Below are positions 11,808 to 24,200 of a stretch of 64,000 bases of DNA, in pieces. Every line of letters starts with the position of its first letter. The first letter of the stretch is position 1. The DNA is from Branchiostoma floridae (Eukaryota; Chordata; Leptocardii; Amphioxiformes; Branchiostomatidae), in contig NC_049984.1 of NCBI RefSeq assembly GCF_000003815.2, positions 23,839,805 to 23,903,804 of the forward strand, written 5' to 3'. The translations under genes and the position numbers were made by a program. The notes under the pieces are model-generated. The model searched no databases and was not told the DNA's origin. It saw only the letters and a program-made list of their open reading frames with translations.

Positions 11808-12560
11808 TTACCTTTGCCAGAATGGCTAAGGTTAGGTTTTGGATGTGTTTGTGTGTCTGTGTGTGTGTTAACAGCATAACTCGAGAAGCCTGGGATGGAT
11901 CCTGATGATATTTGGTAGGTGGGTAGGGATCGGGAAACGAAGGTCAAGTTTGATAATGGACCCCCTAGTGGCTTGCTAAGGTACTGAAGCAGAAACTCAA
12001 CTTTGGACGAAATAACTCTACAACATGTTGACGGATCGTCATGATTTTTGGTATGTAGATAGAATGAGTGATGACTTACATAATGAGATACTAATTATGC
12101 ACATCAACAGCTCATTTGCATAATTAATTAGGAAAGTTTATAAATCCACAGCATTCCATGATAGGACTTTCAAACTTGTCACATATGTAGCTGGGAAGGA
12201 GAGAAATGGCTATAGATATCAATTATGCAAATGATGACCTCATTTGCATTATTAATGAGAAAATATGAACATGTTGACGGATCATCATGTTTTTTGGTAT
12301 TTAGGTAGCGTACGTGAAGACCTACATAATGAGATACCAATTATGCAAATCAACAGCTAATTTGCATAATCAAATAGGAAAAGTACAAAAACCCACTGCA
12401 TTTCATTATAGTACTTTCATCAAAGTTGTCACATATGTAACTGAGAAAGAGGGAAGAGAGTAAGGGGTGTATTTTATTAAAGACTGAAAGAGAATAAGTC
12501 AAGAATGGATCAAAGGATCATCATGATTTTTGGTATGCTGATAGCTTAAGTAATACTTAA
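11808..12560. repeat. Interspersed repeat with tandem 3' units
   Basis: Begins TTTGCCAGAATGGCTAAGGT like 10037. Continues through the GGACCCCCTAGTGGCTTGCT block into units containing ATCATGATTTTTGGTAT...ATAATGAGATACCAATTATG...CAAATCAACAGCT, repeated near 12040, 12285 and 12520. No coding frame. Confidence 0.5.
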
Positions 12561-12576
12561 TACAATTTGATATCGA

Positions 12577-13244
12577 TTAAGGTTCCGGTTCGGAGTTTTT
12601 TTTAGGATTTAAGCCCGATTTGACTGTCTCTGAGAAAAGCACTAGCGCTTCTCAAAACATCGTTTTTCGGATAATTCAGTGTTTCCGATAGAAAAGTGTG
12701 TGTTGTCGCTGACCGACAGACTCATTTGACATTTTCTGTAGAAATGTTATTTTTGGTAAAAAACATAAAAAATATAAGCTTTTCATCCAAAAATTGCTAA
12801 TTTGGGGCCATTTTTTTACAGGCCGCTACACGGAAAAAATGAGTTTTCCTGGGATAATGACTGATATGGCAATGAAGGTCAAGACTTCTTCTGTATACTG
12901 AGGAAAAAGGAAAAAAAGTTATCCGATACGTTTACCGCGAGCTCCGATGGCGCTAAAACACCCAAAACGCACATAGAACGCACGATCTGGGTAATCAGGC
13001 GACGAAACGCTTTACCGCTATCGCGCGCACTAATACCAGGAAGTGTTCGCCGCACGATCAAATCTCCGACACCATAGAACGCTACGAACAACAAGCATTT
13101 GGAGAAGTATAAAAGATTATAGACTTCTAAAGCGATAGCCGAAAAATCTAGAGCCAAAACTATGGAGACATCCTCTGATTTGCGTCTTATTCTTAGGGAC
13201 TATTTGGTCATCTGGTCACTTGAAATTCCGAACCGGAACCTTAA
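12577..13244. mobile_element. MITE with TTAAGGTTCCGGTTCGGA ends
   Basis: TTAAGGTTCCGGTTCGGA at 12577-12594 is mirrored by TCCGAACCGGAACCTTAA at 13227-13244, enclosing about 668 bp. TTAA at both tips would suit a piggyBac-type target site. The interior frames carry no transposase motif I can see. Confidence 0.7.
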
Positions 13245-13479
13245 TGGTAACTTGGGATCTAATTTGCATAATCAATGTTGAAATTTTATAAACCAACTCC
13301 AAGCATATGATTATAAAGAAAATGAAATGAGTAATGCATTTGTCTACAGACATCATTCTACATAACAAACCTTGTTATTTGGCAAAGGTATGTGTTCGTG
13401 GAACTCTAGTTTTTTCTGTGGTCAGCACACTGAATACAAGAGGAGATTTGAACTCATTGTGGCTATAATGAACTCATTT

Positions 13480-13745
13480 TTTTTTCAATAATTATTAATG
13501 GGAGGGCCGACTACTCACTCTTCACAGCCAGGGGCTGAATTGCTAGGAGCGCTAGCTTACATAAGGCGGGGCTAAATCGCAAGGGTCTGGAGCAGCTGCC
13601 ATTCAGAGCTAACTCAAGTGACCTCAATACGACAGAAATTGCCCCATGTGCGGCCAAAGGACTGTAGGTTTTGATCCACTCACACCGGAAAAGGACTCTT
13701 TTGGATAAGTGTGGTGGGTTCTTTTTGACTAGAGATAAGGTTATT
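13480..13745. repeat. SINE-like fragment
   Basis: ATTATTAATGGGAGGGCCGA...CTACTCACTCTTCACAGCCA...GGGCTGAATTGC and GATCCACTCACACCGGAAAA match in part the reverse of SINE-like segments at 35690-35900 and 36070-36130. Confidence 0.5.
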
Positions 13746-13756
13746 AGGAACTAGGG

Positions 13757-14220
13757 ATAAGGCCACACCAAGTATATTCTGTGGATGACATCCTCAGCAG
13801 ACTGCAAAAATAGTAAGATAGGGCGAAAAAAATGGGTACAAAAAGCAAGATGGCTACATTTTGAAAATAGACATCATAAACGTTGTAACCAGAATCAAAG
13901 GGAAAAGACATGGTATCACAGCCAACAAGGCATTCATTCCTGTAATCAAGCACTGTTGTAGTAAAAGTGACACTAGTATGGTCACTGGTCTCACATACAA
14001 AGTTAATAATTACTCTCATGGCTTCCATATTGGTGCCACTTCTACAACTACAGTCATGGGCACCTCGCTAGTGTCACTTCAACAAGAGCCTACAACACAA
14101 CATATTTGCTCATTTTCGTTATTTTCGTCATGTTGACCATCTCCAAAGAAGAAAAAAATTATCGCTTTTTCTGAAATGAGTGCGCGGATGTCATCTATAA
14201 AATTTACGTGCAGTGGCATA
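13757..14220. mobile_element. MITE, GGCCACAGCAAGTAAATT family
   Basis: AAGGCCACACCAAGTATATT...GGATGACATCC at the left and GGATGTCATCTATAAAATTT...CGTGCAGTGGC at the right. It ends only about 45 bp before the splice-acceptor-like tract upstream of the BTB-Kelch coding start. Confidence 0.7.
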
Positions 14221-14445
14221 ATAGACTTGTACCATAATGATTTGGACCATTTTTTTTTCTTTTCAGAAAGACACTACAGGCAACAGTCAGCACCAGAGCC
14301 TTGGAGAACATTTCAGCACTTCTGGCGTAGCAGAATTATCCAAAAACACAAATCCAAAAGCTACTGCAAATCTTACTGAGTTTCATTGAAAATTACATAT
14401 TCTTACTCACTTTTGAGAGAAAAAAAGTTTTACATCGATATCGCT

Positions 14446-17391
14446 ATGGCGGCTAAGTCCAAACGGTATTTGCGCAGGCGCGGAAGCAACGAGATCACCT
14501 ACGAGCACGTTCACGGTGACCCTGACCTTGAAATCAAGGTCGAATCCCGGACCTTCAAGGTCCACAAGGTCGTCCTCATCCACACCTGTGGCTACTTCGA
14601 CGCCATGTTGGAATGCGGGATGAGAGAAAGCCTCGAAAACTACGTAGACCTACAAGGCTTTGACGCAGATGCTTTTGAAATCATCCTAGACTTTTTGTAT
14701 TCTCCCGAACCTGTGGTCATAGACGAGAATTTAGACTACATTTTAGAGTTGGCTAACTTCCTACAAGTCCATCCACTGTTACAGTACATGAAGGGAAAGG
14801 TGAACAAGGGAAACTGCATACATCTGTACATCCTCGCCGATGCCTATAATGCCATAGAACTCAAAGAAGTAGCAGGGGACATCATCAGTAGAAACTATTA
14901 CAAGTTCCTGCGCACTGAGGACTTCAAGCGGTTGTTGCCGGAACAGCAGGATGAGGTACTGCAAGGGAGGTTTAGAAACCGTCGGAAGTATCTTGGTGCA
15001 ATCAACAACGGATACGTGTTCTGGCCAGAGCCGGGACCTAGGGAACTTATGAAGTATGACGAAAAGAAGGTGAGGCTGTTTTTTTTTTTCATTATGTTTC
15101 TTTTCTTTTAAGCTTTATTGAAAAGTAACAACATTTACATACAGTGTGACATTTACATGTACAGCTTCATGACTACATTTCGACTACAAAAAATGACAGT
15201 GTTTTCTCATTGCGTTTACTATATAAAACCTACATGAATATAATAAGGGTTCACTTAATATCAAAGCATACTGTGTACATATCATGGTCCTTCTGTGTGT
15301 GGAAATATTTCTGGACAGAATATTTGTGTCTTACTGTTTTTACCTTACATGATGTTTCGTTTTTACTCCGTGAAGGAGGGGGTCACTTCCCGGCGGAGTA
15401 TTATAGTTGCCCGGCATATTCTGCTGTTCGCAGCTGTATCTCACGACAATTTTCTACATTCGTATGTAGTTTGGCATGTCGTCAGTCCGTATGTGCTAGT
15501 AGATGATGCACGTTGTTTTTGTACTGTAGCTGTTTGTATGGGTAATGTAATATTTTAGAAATCACAGCTATTTTTATGGAATTGTGGAACAGGCCGTCGA
15601 TGTCTTTGGCTTGCTTGAGTCAGCGCTCCAAAAATAGTAGACATGTTTAGAATCAAAAAGAAAAATCTTTGATCAAAACTCGATTTTTAATGGCAAAGTT
15701 CGTAGTAAGCGCAGAACGGCTGAAAAGGGCCTAAATCTTATGAGATATTGGGTTGTGTGTTGTTCTAGCACCCTTTGTCTAAAGGCCTGTCTGCTTTTAA
15801 TGTCAAGTGTGTGTGAATTTTCTTTTATGTCAAGCTTAAGTGTGTGTAGAAGTTTTCTTATTTCTCTTCCCTGTGATTCCTCTAGTCTTCTACCTAACGT
15901 TTCTGATTTTCAAAACGCGCTGTCACTAAATATGCAAAGTGACGATCACAATGATTTGAATTTTGGTGGACATTCATAAAAGGCTTTATACTAAGATAGC
16001 TATGCCTCGAAATTTCATTTATGCTCCTTAGTTTTCTGGATGAGGCCAGGAACTTATTGATCACCCCTCATCGTCATCTCAGGTCACCCGTCAAAAAATG
16101 TGAAAAATGAATTTAAAAATTTCACCAAAATCGAGCTCAAATGTCAAAAACAATATTTTCTACAGATAACAGGCATATATTGTGCAGTATTTAACCTTAG
16201 AGGGGTGAAATGCACTCCTGAAGATGGCATACGAATGTCTGCAATACAGCCTATATAGTGCAATGCCCAGCTGCCACCACCTGCAGTCTCGTTTTGGTGC
16301 CATGACCCCGGATGACCCCGGAAATCCAACATGGCCACCATAACTGGAATTAACTCTATTGTAAGAGGCGAGTAGAAACTGTCTCCTGGTTCCCGGGATT
16401 CGAAAGATCACAAATCCAACGCGCTAAACTGCCCCCCTTCCTTGACATGGTCAGTTTTGCACTTTAATACTTCACTTCATACACAGACTCGAGTACAGAA
16501 ATACGATGTTTGTAATGTTTTCTGTCTTTCTTTGTTTCGTATGTGTGAAATTTTGCTTGTGTACTTCTTTCCCGTGTATAGGATACCTGGACTACGTTTG
16601 CCTCCAAACCCGACGACACTCCAAGTCGCGGTTTCGCCGTAGCCGCTCTACACAACTACATCTACATCGCAGGCGGCCACGGCAAGCCTCGCTCCGGGCA
16701 CGCTTCGGGGCTGGGAGACCCTCAACTCACAGTGTACACCTACAACCCTCTCAACGCAGAATGGGCCGAGGTGTGCTCCTTGGGCGAGGCTAGGGCCTTC
16801 TTCGGCTTCGTCGAATATAAAGGACGCCTTTACGCAATCGGAGGCTTTCATTTTGACTACGGCGTACAAAGCGTTGAGAGGTACGACCCTATGCAGGACA
16901 AGTGGACATTTCTAGAACCGCTGCCAAATTTCGCTACGGACTACGGAATGGGTGTGGTCTGCAAAGACGACATCTACATAAGTTCTGAAGATTTCGACAC
17001 GTCCACGTTTTCTCTGTTGAAATACAGCCCGGTGTGGGACGAATGGGACGTGGTGTCCGAGTTACCCCGGGAACGAGACCGCCATTGCATGGCTTCTGTG
17101 AATGACGTCATCTACATCCTAGGTGGGCACGTTCCCGGGGTGGACTGTTACAACGTCAGTACCCAGCAATGGTTCGTCTTAGAAGAACATCCGGCTACAG
17201 AATCTATCTCTTACGACAAAGGTTGCGGTGTTAAAGACGGAGTTATCTACGTCTTGAATCACGAAGATACAGTAAGCTACCTAACGGATTCGGAGACATG
17301 GGTCCAGGGCCTAGCACCCTTCCCTGGGGGATTTTATCTGTCCATGGCATTCGAAGTTTACTTGCCAGAAAAAAACGACGCTTGTAAGTAA
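14446..17391 (+). CDS. BTB-Kelch protein, two coding exons
   Basis: Probable cullin-3 substrate adaptor, 477 aa. Exons are 14446-15069 and 16582-17391. The junction is phase 0: GAAAAGAAG|gtgagg to a T-rich tract, tatag|GATACCTGG. Exon 1 gives a BTB/POZ domain (residues about 25-130; FKVHKVVLIHTCGYFDAML is the signature) and a short BACK-like segment (CIHLYILADAYNAIELKEV). Exon 2 gives about five kelch blades (IYIAGG, LYAIGGFH, VIYILGG, each followed by Y-[DN]-P and W). The start was chosen at 14446 because GCTATGGCG is a good initiation context; an in-frame ATG also lies at 14386. A TTTTCTTTTCAG acceptor at about 14266 suggests a 5' UTR exon. The last codons (TGT AAG TAA) overlap a perfect GTAAGT donor, so an alternative C-terminus is possible. 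The BACK segment is short for KLHL proteins. Orthologue not assigned. Confidence 0.9.
15070..16581 (+). other. Intron of the BTB-Kelch gene
   Basis: GT-AG intron of about 1.5 kb, starting in a long T run. I see no element or nested gene in it. Confidence 0.75.
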
Positions 17392-17437
17392 GATAGTGAA
17401 AAGTTTATGTCATTGTAATAATGCATTGCTGTTCTTA

Positions 17438-17625
17438 ACACTAGTTCACCTTTATCCGTGGAACAACCTATGTCCGTTGTTTTAAAAGCAGGAAATTTAA
17501 GGATACCAAGTTAAACTGCTTCAGTTTGAAAATATTGCAGTTTGAAACCACCGTCCGTCGACTTGACATCCCGTGGCTTCCAAACATAACGGATATAGGT
17601 TACCCCGTGGATAAAGGTGAGCTAC
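17438..17625. mobile_element. MITE, ACGGATATAGGTTACC family
   Basis: ACACTAGTTCACCTTTATCC...ACCTATGTCCGTTGTTTT at the left is mirrored by AACGGATATAGGTTACCCCG...TGGATAAAGGTGAGCTA at the right. Lies just downstream of the BTB-Kelch stop, possibly in its 3' UTR. Relatives near 20777, 22310, 22515, 39550, 42253, 55960 and 57110. Confidence 0.65.
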
Positions 17626-18388
17626 GTTATTTCCTTTTGTATTGGACTTCTTCGTAAACCCATATGCAGATGAATGCAAATATTTCAATGAGGACATTTA
17701 CGTTACTACATTGACTTCTGATTTGTTAGGCCCCATTCACTCGTAAGCGTATATCCAAGTCCGTATGAGTTGCATATTTCTTTTACTTCGGTAAAGTTTG
17801 CGGAAGGTTTTTTTTTTTTTTTTTTTTTTTTCTTTTACTTAGATCAAACGTTGTGCGACCTGGTTATTGAACGGAAAAAAAAATTGCTTCGGAATCAAGC
17901 CAATCATACGCATACAACTCAGCCAGACTTTGATATACGCACAATTGTAAACAGGCCCTAGCAAAAGCATCGAAATACAATAGGCATAGGATCGCAACAT
18001 TACTGTGATCGCGTAAAAAATTTACAGAGCGCTCAAGGAATTTCATATTTTAGAAGAAAAAAAAGAGTCTTTCTGCGCTTCGTACACTTTGTTATATTTT
18101 CAGTCATACTTACACTTTGCATGATACTCTAATTACGAAATGGATATTAATGGTTACACAAACAAATCTAATTTGGGTCGCATTGCGATCGCCGTCTAGC
18201 GGAATATGGTGGTATTACAGAAAAGAATCGTTGCAACGCAAAGAAATCCGTTCATAGATTTAGTAAGCGGTTGCTTAAAACTGTTCATGTTTCAAGCACA
18301 ATGGCCTCAAAGCTTACATTTAAATAGATACTGTATAATTTAACTTTTCATTCGACATGCACATCCATGACCATTGTGTATGTAAGTA
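17626..18388. other. Gene-free stretch
   Basis: Contains a T homopolymer (about 17806-17831). Nothing else recognised. Confidence 0.45.
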
Positions 18389-18524
18389 ATTTCCAAGCAG
18401 ATCCTACGGTGCCATAAGATAGTATCAAAGCTGGCTAAGGAGTATAGCCGGCCAAAGGGAGTCAAACGGGGAACTACCGTGGGTTTGATACTATATTATG
18501 CCACCGTGGATCTGCTTGGAGATT
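18389..18524. mobile_element. Short MITE with TTCCAAGCAGATC ends
   Basis: TTCCAAGCAGATCCTACGGT...GATAGTATCAAAGC pairs with TTTGATACTATATTATGCCA...CCGTGGATCTGCTTGGAGA. Ends resemble those of the elements at 48014 and 53582. Confidence 0.65.
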
Positions 18525-19590
18525 ATGTAAGGGTTATTCCATTTAACAGCTGACTGTTGCATGTGAAGAGCTATAAAACAATTGATGGAAGAGCCATGTG
18601 ATATTTAAGAAAACTACAATAAAGCCTAAGGACAAAACTGTTGTTTCCAATTACTAATCCAAAAATTAGAGTAGATAGGAATTCTCTATACTTTTCTTTC
18701 TGTTCAATTCATTTTTTTTCGGCCAAAGTGATCCAAGAAAATGTAAAACTGGATTGCATCTGATTCAGGACACTGGTTTTAACATCATTTTGACATCAAA
18801 ATTATACAGATATACTTTGTACAAATGCAATTTTCTATTTCAACAGAAATGAGAGAGCTTAGAAAACAACATCAATTCTACAACATGTTCACCACTCAGA
18901 TGTCATATCAAAAATGTTTTTGTTTGTCAGGTGGCCGGAAAAAACGTGTACATTTTTTTTGGTATATGACCCAACTTTGCATAAATCTGTAAAATTGTAG
19001 ACACAACACACTGATACTGCATAAAACTTAATAAACATTTTGTATGGAAAATTTTGTGTTTGTATACCACTAGATCCAAATTGTTGCCTAATACATCTAA
19101 TGTTAAAAATTACCAATTTGCATTTGATACAAGTGAAATAGAAACCTTGATGTCATAAGAGTATTATATAATAAAGACACCAAATCTGTCATAAGAGATA
19201 CAATATGCTGTAGTGATTGAAATATTAATTCATGGCTTAAAATAGTCTTGGGTCAGGTTACTGGCTGTGTTCATCCAATCATATATATGTAACATCCACA
19301 CATAACAAATTCTGTAAAAAAATTGTCTATTATAAATTGTACAAAGTAGCAGCTGCAAAATGAGCAAATATATGCCATGGATTGCAAAAAAATTATTGGA
19401 AAACGAATACTAATGTTGTAGAATGACAACGTCAATTCTAAAGTTAAAAAAGTTGTAATAATCTATTGTTTGGTATACCATGCATTGTACATGCACATGC
19501 AAGTGTTAAGTCATTTGTTCATTCCGGACCACTTAGATTTTATAATGAAGGCAACTTTCTTTTGCCAGACTTTGATTTTTTTGCACACTC
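18525..19590. other. Gene-free stretch
   Basis: AT-rich. An AATAAA near 18619 could serve the BTB-Kelch transcript, but it is far from the stop. No gene recognised. Confidence 0.4.
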
Positions 19591-19952
19591 AGGCCACACC
19601 AATTTGATTTCTTGGTTCACGGATTCGCTCGCTCCTATTTTTTGGAAAACAAAATAAAAATAAAAATTACCACTCAGCAAATTTTCACCATTAATGAAAC
19701 CATTCACCAGCTTTCTGGTGTAGCAAATTGGCCTTTATATTATAAGCTCCTCAAAGTGTGGGTACAAGTGGTGTTACTGTACAATAATAGTATTTTTGTA
19801 CTTTTTTCAAGCTGAAAAATTTTTTCTTTATGTTTTGGATTAGCTGTTACCTTTACCCCAACCATTTTACAATTTTTATCTTTATTTCGCCCTCTCGCTC
19901 CATATTTTTTATGAAAAAATCCGTGAACCAAGAAATTAAATTGGTGTGGCCT
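19591..19952. mobile_element. MITE, AGGCCACACCAATTTGATTT family, copy 1
   Basis: AGGCCACACCAATTTGATTT...CTTGGTTCACGGATT at the left is mirrored by AATCCGTGAACCAAGAAATT...AAATTGGTGTGGCCT at the right, 362 bp. Near-identical interior in copies at 24352 (reverse, one end lost) and 26693. High similarity between copies suggests recent spread. Confidence 0.8.
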
Positions 19953-20400
19953 CACATAAGTTCTGAGGCTCCCAGAGAATACCATACAATCGAAAACACA
20001 ATATTATATCTTTAATACAATAAATATACATTTTCCATGTACATGTATCTAGAATTTTATAAGAAGACTTTCAATTAAAAACTCTTTTGTTTTGTCATAA
20101 AAGCAAGCTTTGACAGAAAAAACTATCAACATATTATCATCAATTTTTTGTTCTGAAGTGCAAGTTTACTTATTATCAAAAAATGTGTTCAAATGACACA
20201 TTTTTGCAATTTTGAAGCACTACGTAATGAATAATATTTGCTGGAGTAAAATAAGATTATCGTAATTAAAATTACAGAAGTTTCAAAACTGGCTCAATAA
20301 GACACTTGGCTATATATGAAGAACTGTTCTCTAACTCAGTGATTGCACAGAATTCCTTTATATATACACAATTGTCTGAAATAAGGCATTTCACAGTTTG

Positions 20401-20723
20401 GACTGCACATGCAAAAGGTCATAGGTGAAGGCCCCTAACGTGTAAACAGTTCTTGTCTACAGCCTCTGTTGCAGTCTTTGAACAGGGCTGCTTTTATTTG
20501 GGGGTTGTGGGGGTGTTGGTGGCGCGAAACTCCTTTCCACAGCAAACTCCCTTTCCCGGCACAAGGGAACCTAGCCAACGTTGAAAAACGCAAACCAAAC
20601 CCCCCTCACCCCCTAAAATTCAGACAGCCCCATTCGAAGATTGCAACGGAGGCTATCTTGCCTAAACATTTCTCAGGGGACTTCAACTTTGACATATTAC
20701 CCACAATGCATTACACTGCAGGA
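20401..20723. mobile_element. MITE, GGGGCCTTCAACTTTGACAT family
   Basis: AAGGTCATAGGTGAAGGCCC near 20416 and GGGGACTTCAACTTTGACAT...ATTACCCACAATGCATTACA near 20678-20720 are diverged inverted ends of the family at 42521 and 58251. Confidence 0.5.
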
Positions 20724-20776
20724 ATTGTCCCTGTGGCTCAACTGGCAGCAGCCGTACAGTTGCGCTCAGTTGGTAA

Positions 20777-20995
20777 TGCTAGTACACCTTTATCCAATGG
20801 GTAACCTATATCCGTTGTTTTCAAAAACTGGGTATCTGGGGATAGCAAGTTTAAAGACAGTTCAAAGAAAGCTTAAAGAAAGTTTAAATCATTATGATTT
20901 AAAAGACTGTCTATTGACTCATTGCCCTTACATACTCAGTTCTAAAAAACAATGGATATAGGTTATCCAACGGATAAAGGTGAACTAGTGTTAAC
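20777..20995. mobile_element. MITE, ACGGATATAGGTTACC family
   Basis: CTAGTACACCTTTATCCAAT...GGTAACCTATATCCGTTGTT at the left and ACAATGGATATAGGTTATCC...GGATAAAGGTGAACTAG at the right. Confidence 0.65.
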
Positions 20996-21052
20996 TGGGT
21001 GATGCTGGTTCAAGTAATGGGTTCAGGACATCTCAGTTGGGGCTTTCAGAAT

Positions 21053-21272
21053 GAAGGCATGAGCAGTGCAAACTGTGAAACAACTAATTGTGTCCTACTC
21101 AAACACAATAGTTGAGTACTCTGTAGGTTGGTCCATGTAGGAGGGTCCTGTCTGAATGAATTAATGAACGAAGGCATGAGCAGTGCAAACTGTGAAACAA
21201 CTTATTGTGTCCTACTCAAACACGATAGTTGAGTACTCTGTAGGTTGGTCCATGTAGGAGGGTCCAGTCTGA
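21053..21272 (-). repeat. 117-bp tandem duplication across the adaptor's last exon
   Basis: The segments starting GAAGGCATGAGCAGTGCAAA at 21053 and 21170 repeat for about 100 bp with three or four substitutions, period 117 bp. The upstream unit on the minus strand holds the stop and last codons of the SH2-PTB gene. The downstream unit keeps the same reading frame and stop. Confidence 0.9.
21095..21151 (-). CDS. Possible alternative last exon of the SH2-PTB adaptor
   Basis: The downstream copy of the 117-bp duplication is preceded on the minus strand by a T-rich acceptor (CGTTCATTAATTCATTCAG). From it a phase-0 exon runs TGPSYMDQPTEYSTIVFE and stops. Joined to exon 4 of the adaptor in phase 0, it would give a shorter tail that keeps YMDQ and the TEYSTI switch-type motif but lacks the VTYAEL motif. 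Whether it is used is not knowable from sequence alone. Confidence 0.4.
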   Translation of the reverse strand, partial: TGPSYMDQPTEYSTIVFE

Positions 21273-24200
21273 CTACGTGCCGCTCTCGGTTGTGAACCAA
21301 AGCTGGCCAACTCTGCATAGGTCACCCCGGGTACGTCCACATACTCGTTACTCTGTAATAAAACGATAGGAAATGAATTAGTTCTGTGTCATATGCCAAA
21401 AAGTAGTTACTCAAGCAACTGGATATGGTTTTTGGAAATATCGGATTCTAGAAATATTGGACAGCTAAAATTGTCTTCATTCTTATATAGATAGGGCAAA
21501 AAAGACCAGTTTCTCCCAGAGACTTCAGTGTCAATGACGAAAACTGGTAGATTCCAGTTGAAACGTCTGACCATTTCCAAAACCACATCCAGTTGCTTGA
21601 GTAACTACTTTTTGCCGTATCTTATTACCTGGATGTCTAACCAACATCAAAGTTCTGTGTCATGTTTTTCAAAAGCAAACAGCTATCGTAGCCATGTTTA
21701 GATCTCAAAGTACATGTATAGTTACATACATTGAAATTTCACCATTAATTATTTTCAACATAGTAGTCAATACACTATCACTTGCACTATTACCACCTTC
21801 CAATTCTGTACCTGTATCTGTATCTATATAGCCAGTATAACCGCCGTTTGGTGTAACACGCCAGCTTCGCAGGCACACGGCGCGGCAGCAGCTGGTTATA
21901 TTACACTGAAGGACCCGTCACACCTAACTTCTGCACATCTATCTGTATAAAGCGTTCTTATGTTAATTAGGATATTAAGTCTTATTCTATACACCTATTT
22001 TGTACTTTGCGTAACAGTCGTTGCCATACATTGCACCATGTACAAATGTCGAGCAATAAAGATCATCTTTAAAGCTACTAAAAATGCCCCTACTGTACTT
22101 CCAGTACTAAAATTTCACTCTACGATAGTTCTGGGAAAGTACAATTTTTTGAACACATCAATCCTAGGTTGGTGACTCTGGTACTTGTAGGCATGACTCA
22201 AATTGGTAGCATGGAAGATGCAAGCATTTCTAGCTTTCCTCAAATCTTTCTGTGGCTTTCATAGCCGACAAGAAGAATGCAGTTTGAGACCACCGTCAGT
22301 CGACTTGATATCCCAAAATACCCTGGTGTTAAATGCAACAGATAAAGGTTACCTCGAGAATAAAGGTGAACTAGCGTTACATCTTGTTTTTATTAAACAG
22401 GGTATTTAGGGATATCAGGTCAATGGACGTGGCAATATTTTGAAAATACTCTACATAATAAAGATAATATTGCAGTTTGAACCACCATCCGTCTATTTGA
22501 TATCCCTAAATGCCCATGGCGGATTTAGGTTACCCCACGGATAAAGGGGAATGTTTTACAATAAATGCAGCAGTGTCTGTCCAAGGTGCTGAAATTGTTA
22601 GCAACTGAGATGCCATCAGGTACTTTAAATGCAGAAACTTTCGCGGTGGTTTAATGTTCGCAGTTTTCACGGTGGCCGCTTCATCGCAAACCTAAAACCA
22701 CCATGGACATTTTTCTATGGCAGTAAGCGACTACAGTGCATGGTGCTACAGCGAACTTAAAACCACAGCGAAAAGTCCTTTTTCCAGCTGCCACGAAATT
22801 AAATTCCCTTCAAACATAAATGCTTTTACAGTACTCAGCAATATACTCAGATAGGTCAGTATTAAGTTAAGGGATTACGACATGGTCTTTCATAAGGCCA
22901 TTTTAATTTGCTTATATGGATGACATTTGCACATGTATAAATTCTTGGCCGTTTTCAAAAATAGCGTTCAACTATACTGTAAGGGGTTGACCCGCTGAAC
23001 AGAGCTGCATGGAAGCAAAGTGTGAAGTATAGCCAACTGCTGCCTACCCGTGTCAGGGACCCCACCAGCAGTATAATCAAACCATGAGTGAGTGAGTAAT
23101 ACAAAGCAGCTGCAAAATGAGCAAATACTGTAAATGCGGGGATTTAATTTCACGGTAACACCAAAGACTGTAGTCTAATACCATGATAGAAAAATGTTTG
23201 CGGTGGTTTTAAGTTCGCGGTGAAGTGGTCACCACAAAAACCGCAAACATTAATCCACCGCAAACATTTCTGCATTTACAGTACCTGCCATACATGTAAA
23301 TCTACTGATTGGCATACCATACTCTGTGTAAGATTTTAAAAAAAAAAAGTTATCAAATTAGTGTGGCCTCTTATGATTTTGATAGTTGTACTTGTAGTAT
23401 TCATTATTTGACTATACTGCTGCTGGGGTCCCTGACACGGGTAGGCAGCAGTCGGATAGTCTTCACACCTCGTTTCCATGCGGCTCTGTCCAGTGGGTCC
23501 ACCCCTGTTAGACCGCACACCTTGATGTCCCTCCTAACACACTCCAATCAAGTTTTTCTTGGTCTACCACAATCCCCGTTGCCTGACAATCGATTTTTCA
23601 CAGTTGAAGTTCGAATACTTACCGTGGCTTGTGGCTGCCTGGGCACGGCCTCGTTGCCCTTCGCTCGCAACATGTGAGCTCTCACGCGGTCCACGTGTTG
23701 GAAGATCTGCTGCGGTACGCTGGATTTGAAGGTGAACGTGCCCTCGCCTGACGCACACCTACTGCCTGCTTCTAGGGTGAAGTCTGTCTTACTCCGGCCG
23801 TACCGACGGATCATTTTGTACGGCCAATCGTACACAAGCTGTTCTGTTGTACTGTTCAGGAGGACGATGCCCTCCGAGCATACTTGAAGCATGTAGTCGC
23901 CCTTGAGCTTACAGCGCTTTGATGCGTCCGTAGGAATGACGGTGACTTTTGTCCGCATTAGAAACACTTTCTTCCGCAGGTTATCCGCCGCAAGGAATAC
24001 ATCGTTGGGGCAGGGCGTACGGAAGGCAAAGTCTCCCTCCCCTGATGCGCACTTTCTCCCGCACTCAAACAGAAACGCGGTCGTGTTTCGTCCGTACCTG
24101 CGAATGTGTCGGAACGGCCACAGGTACAGCACGTGGTCAGTCTGCGGATCGAGCAATGACAGACCGATGGCGGAGACTTTGAGAACAAATCGGCCTTCGA

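Noticed and set aside
12879-13157. Minus-strand frame of 92 codons
   Set aside because: Internal to the TTAAGGTTCCGGTTCGGA MITE and without transposase motifs.
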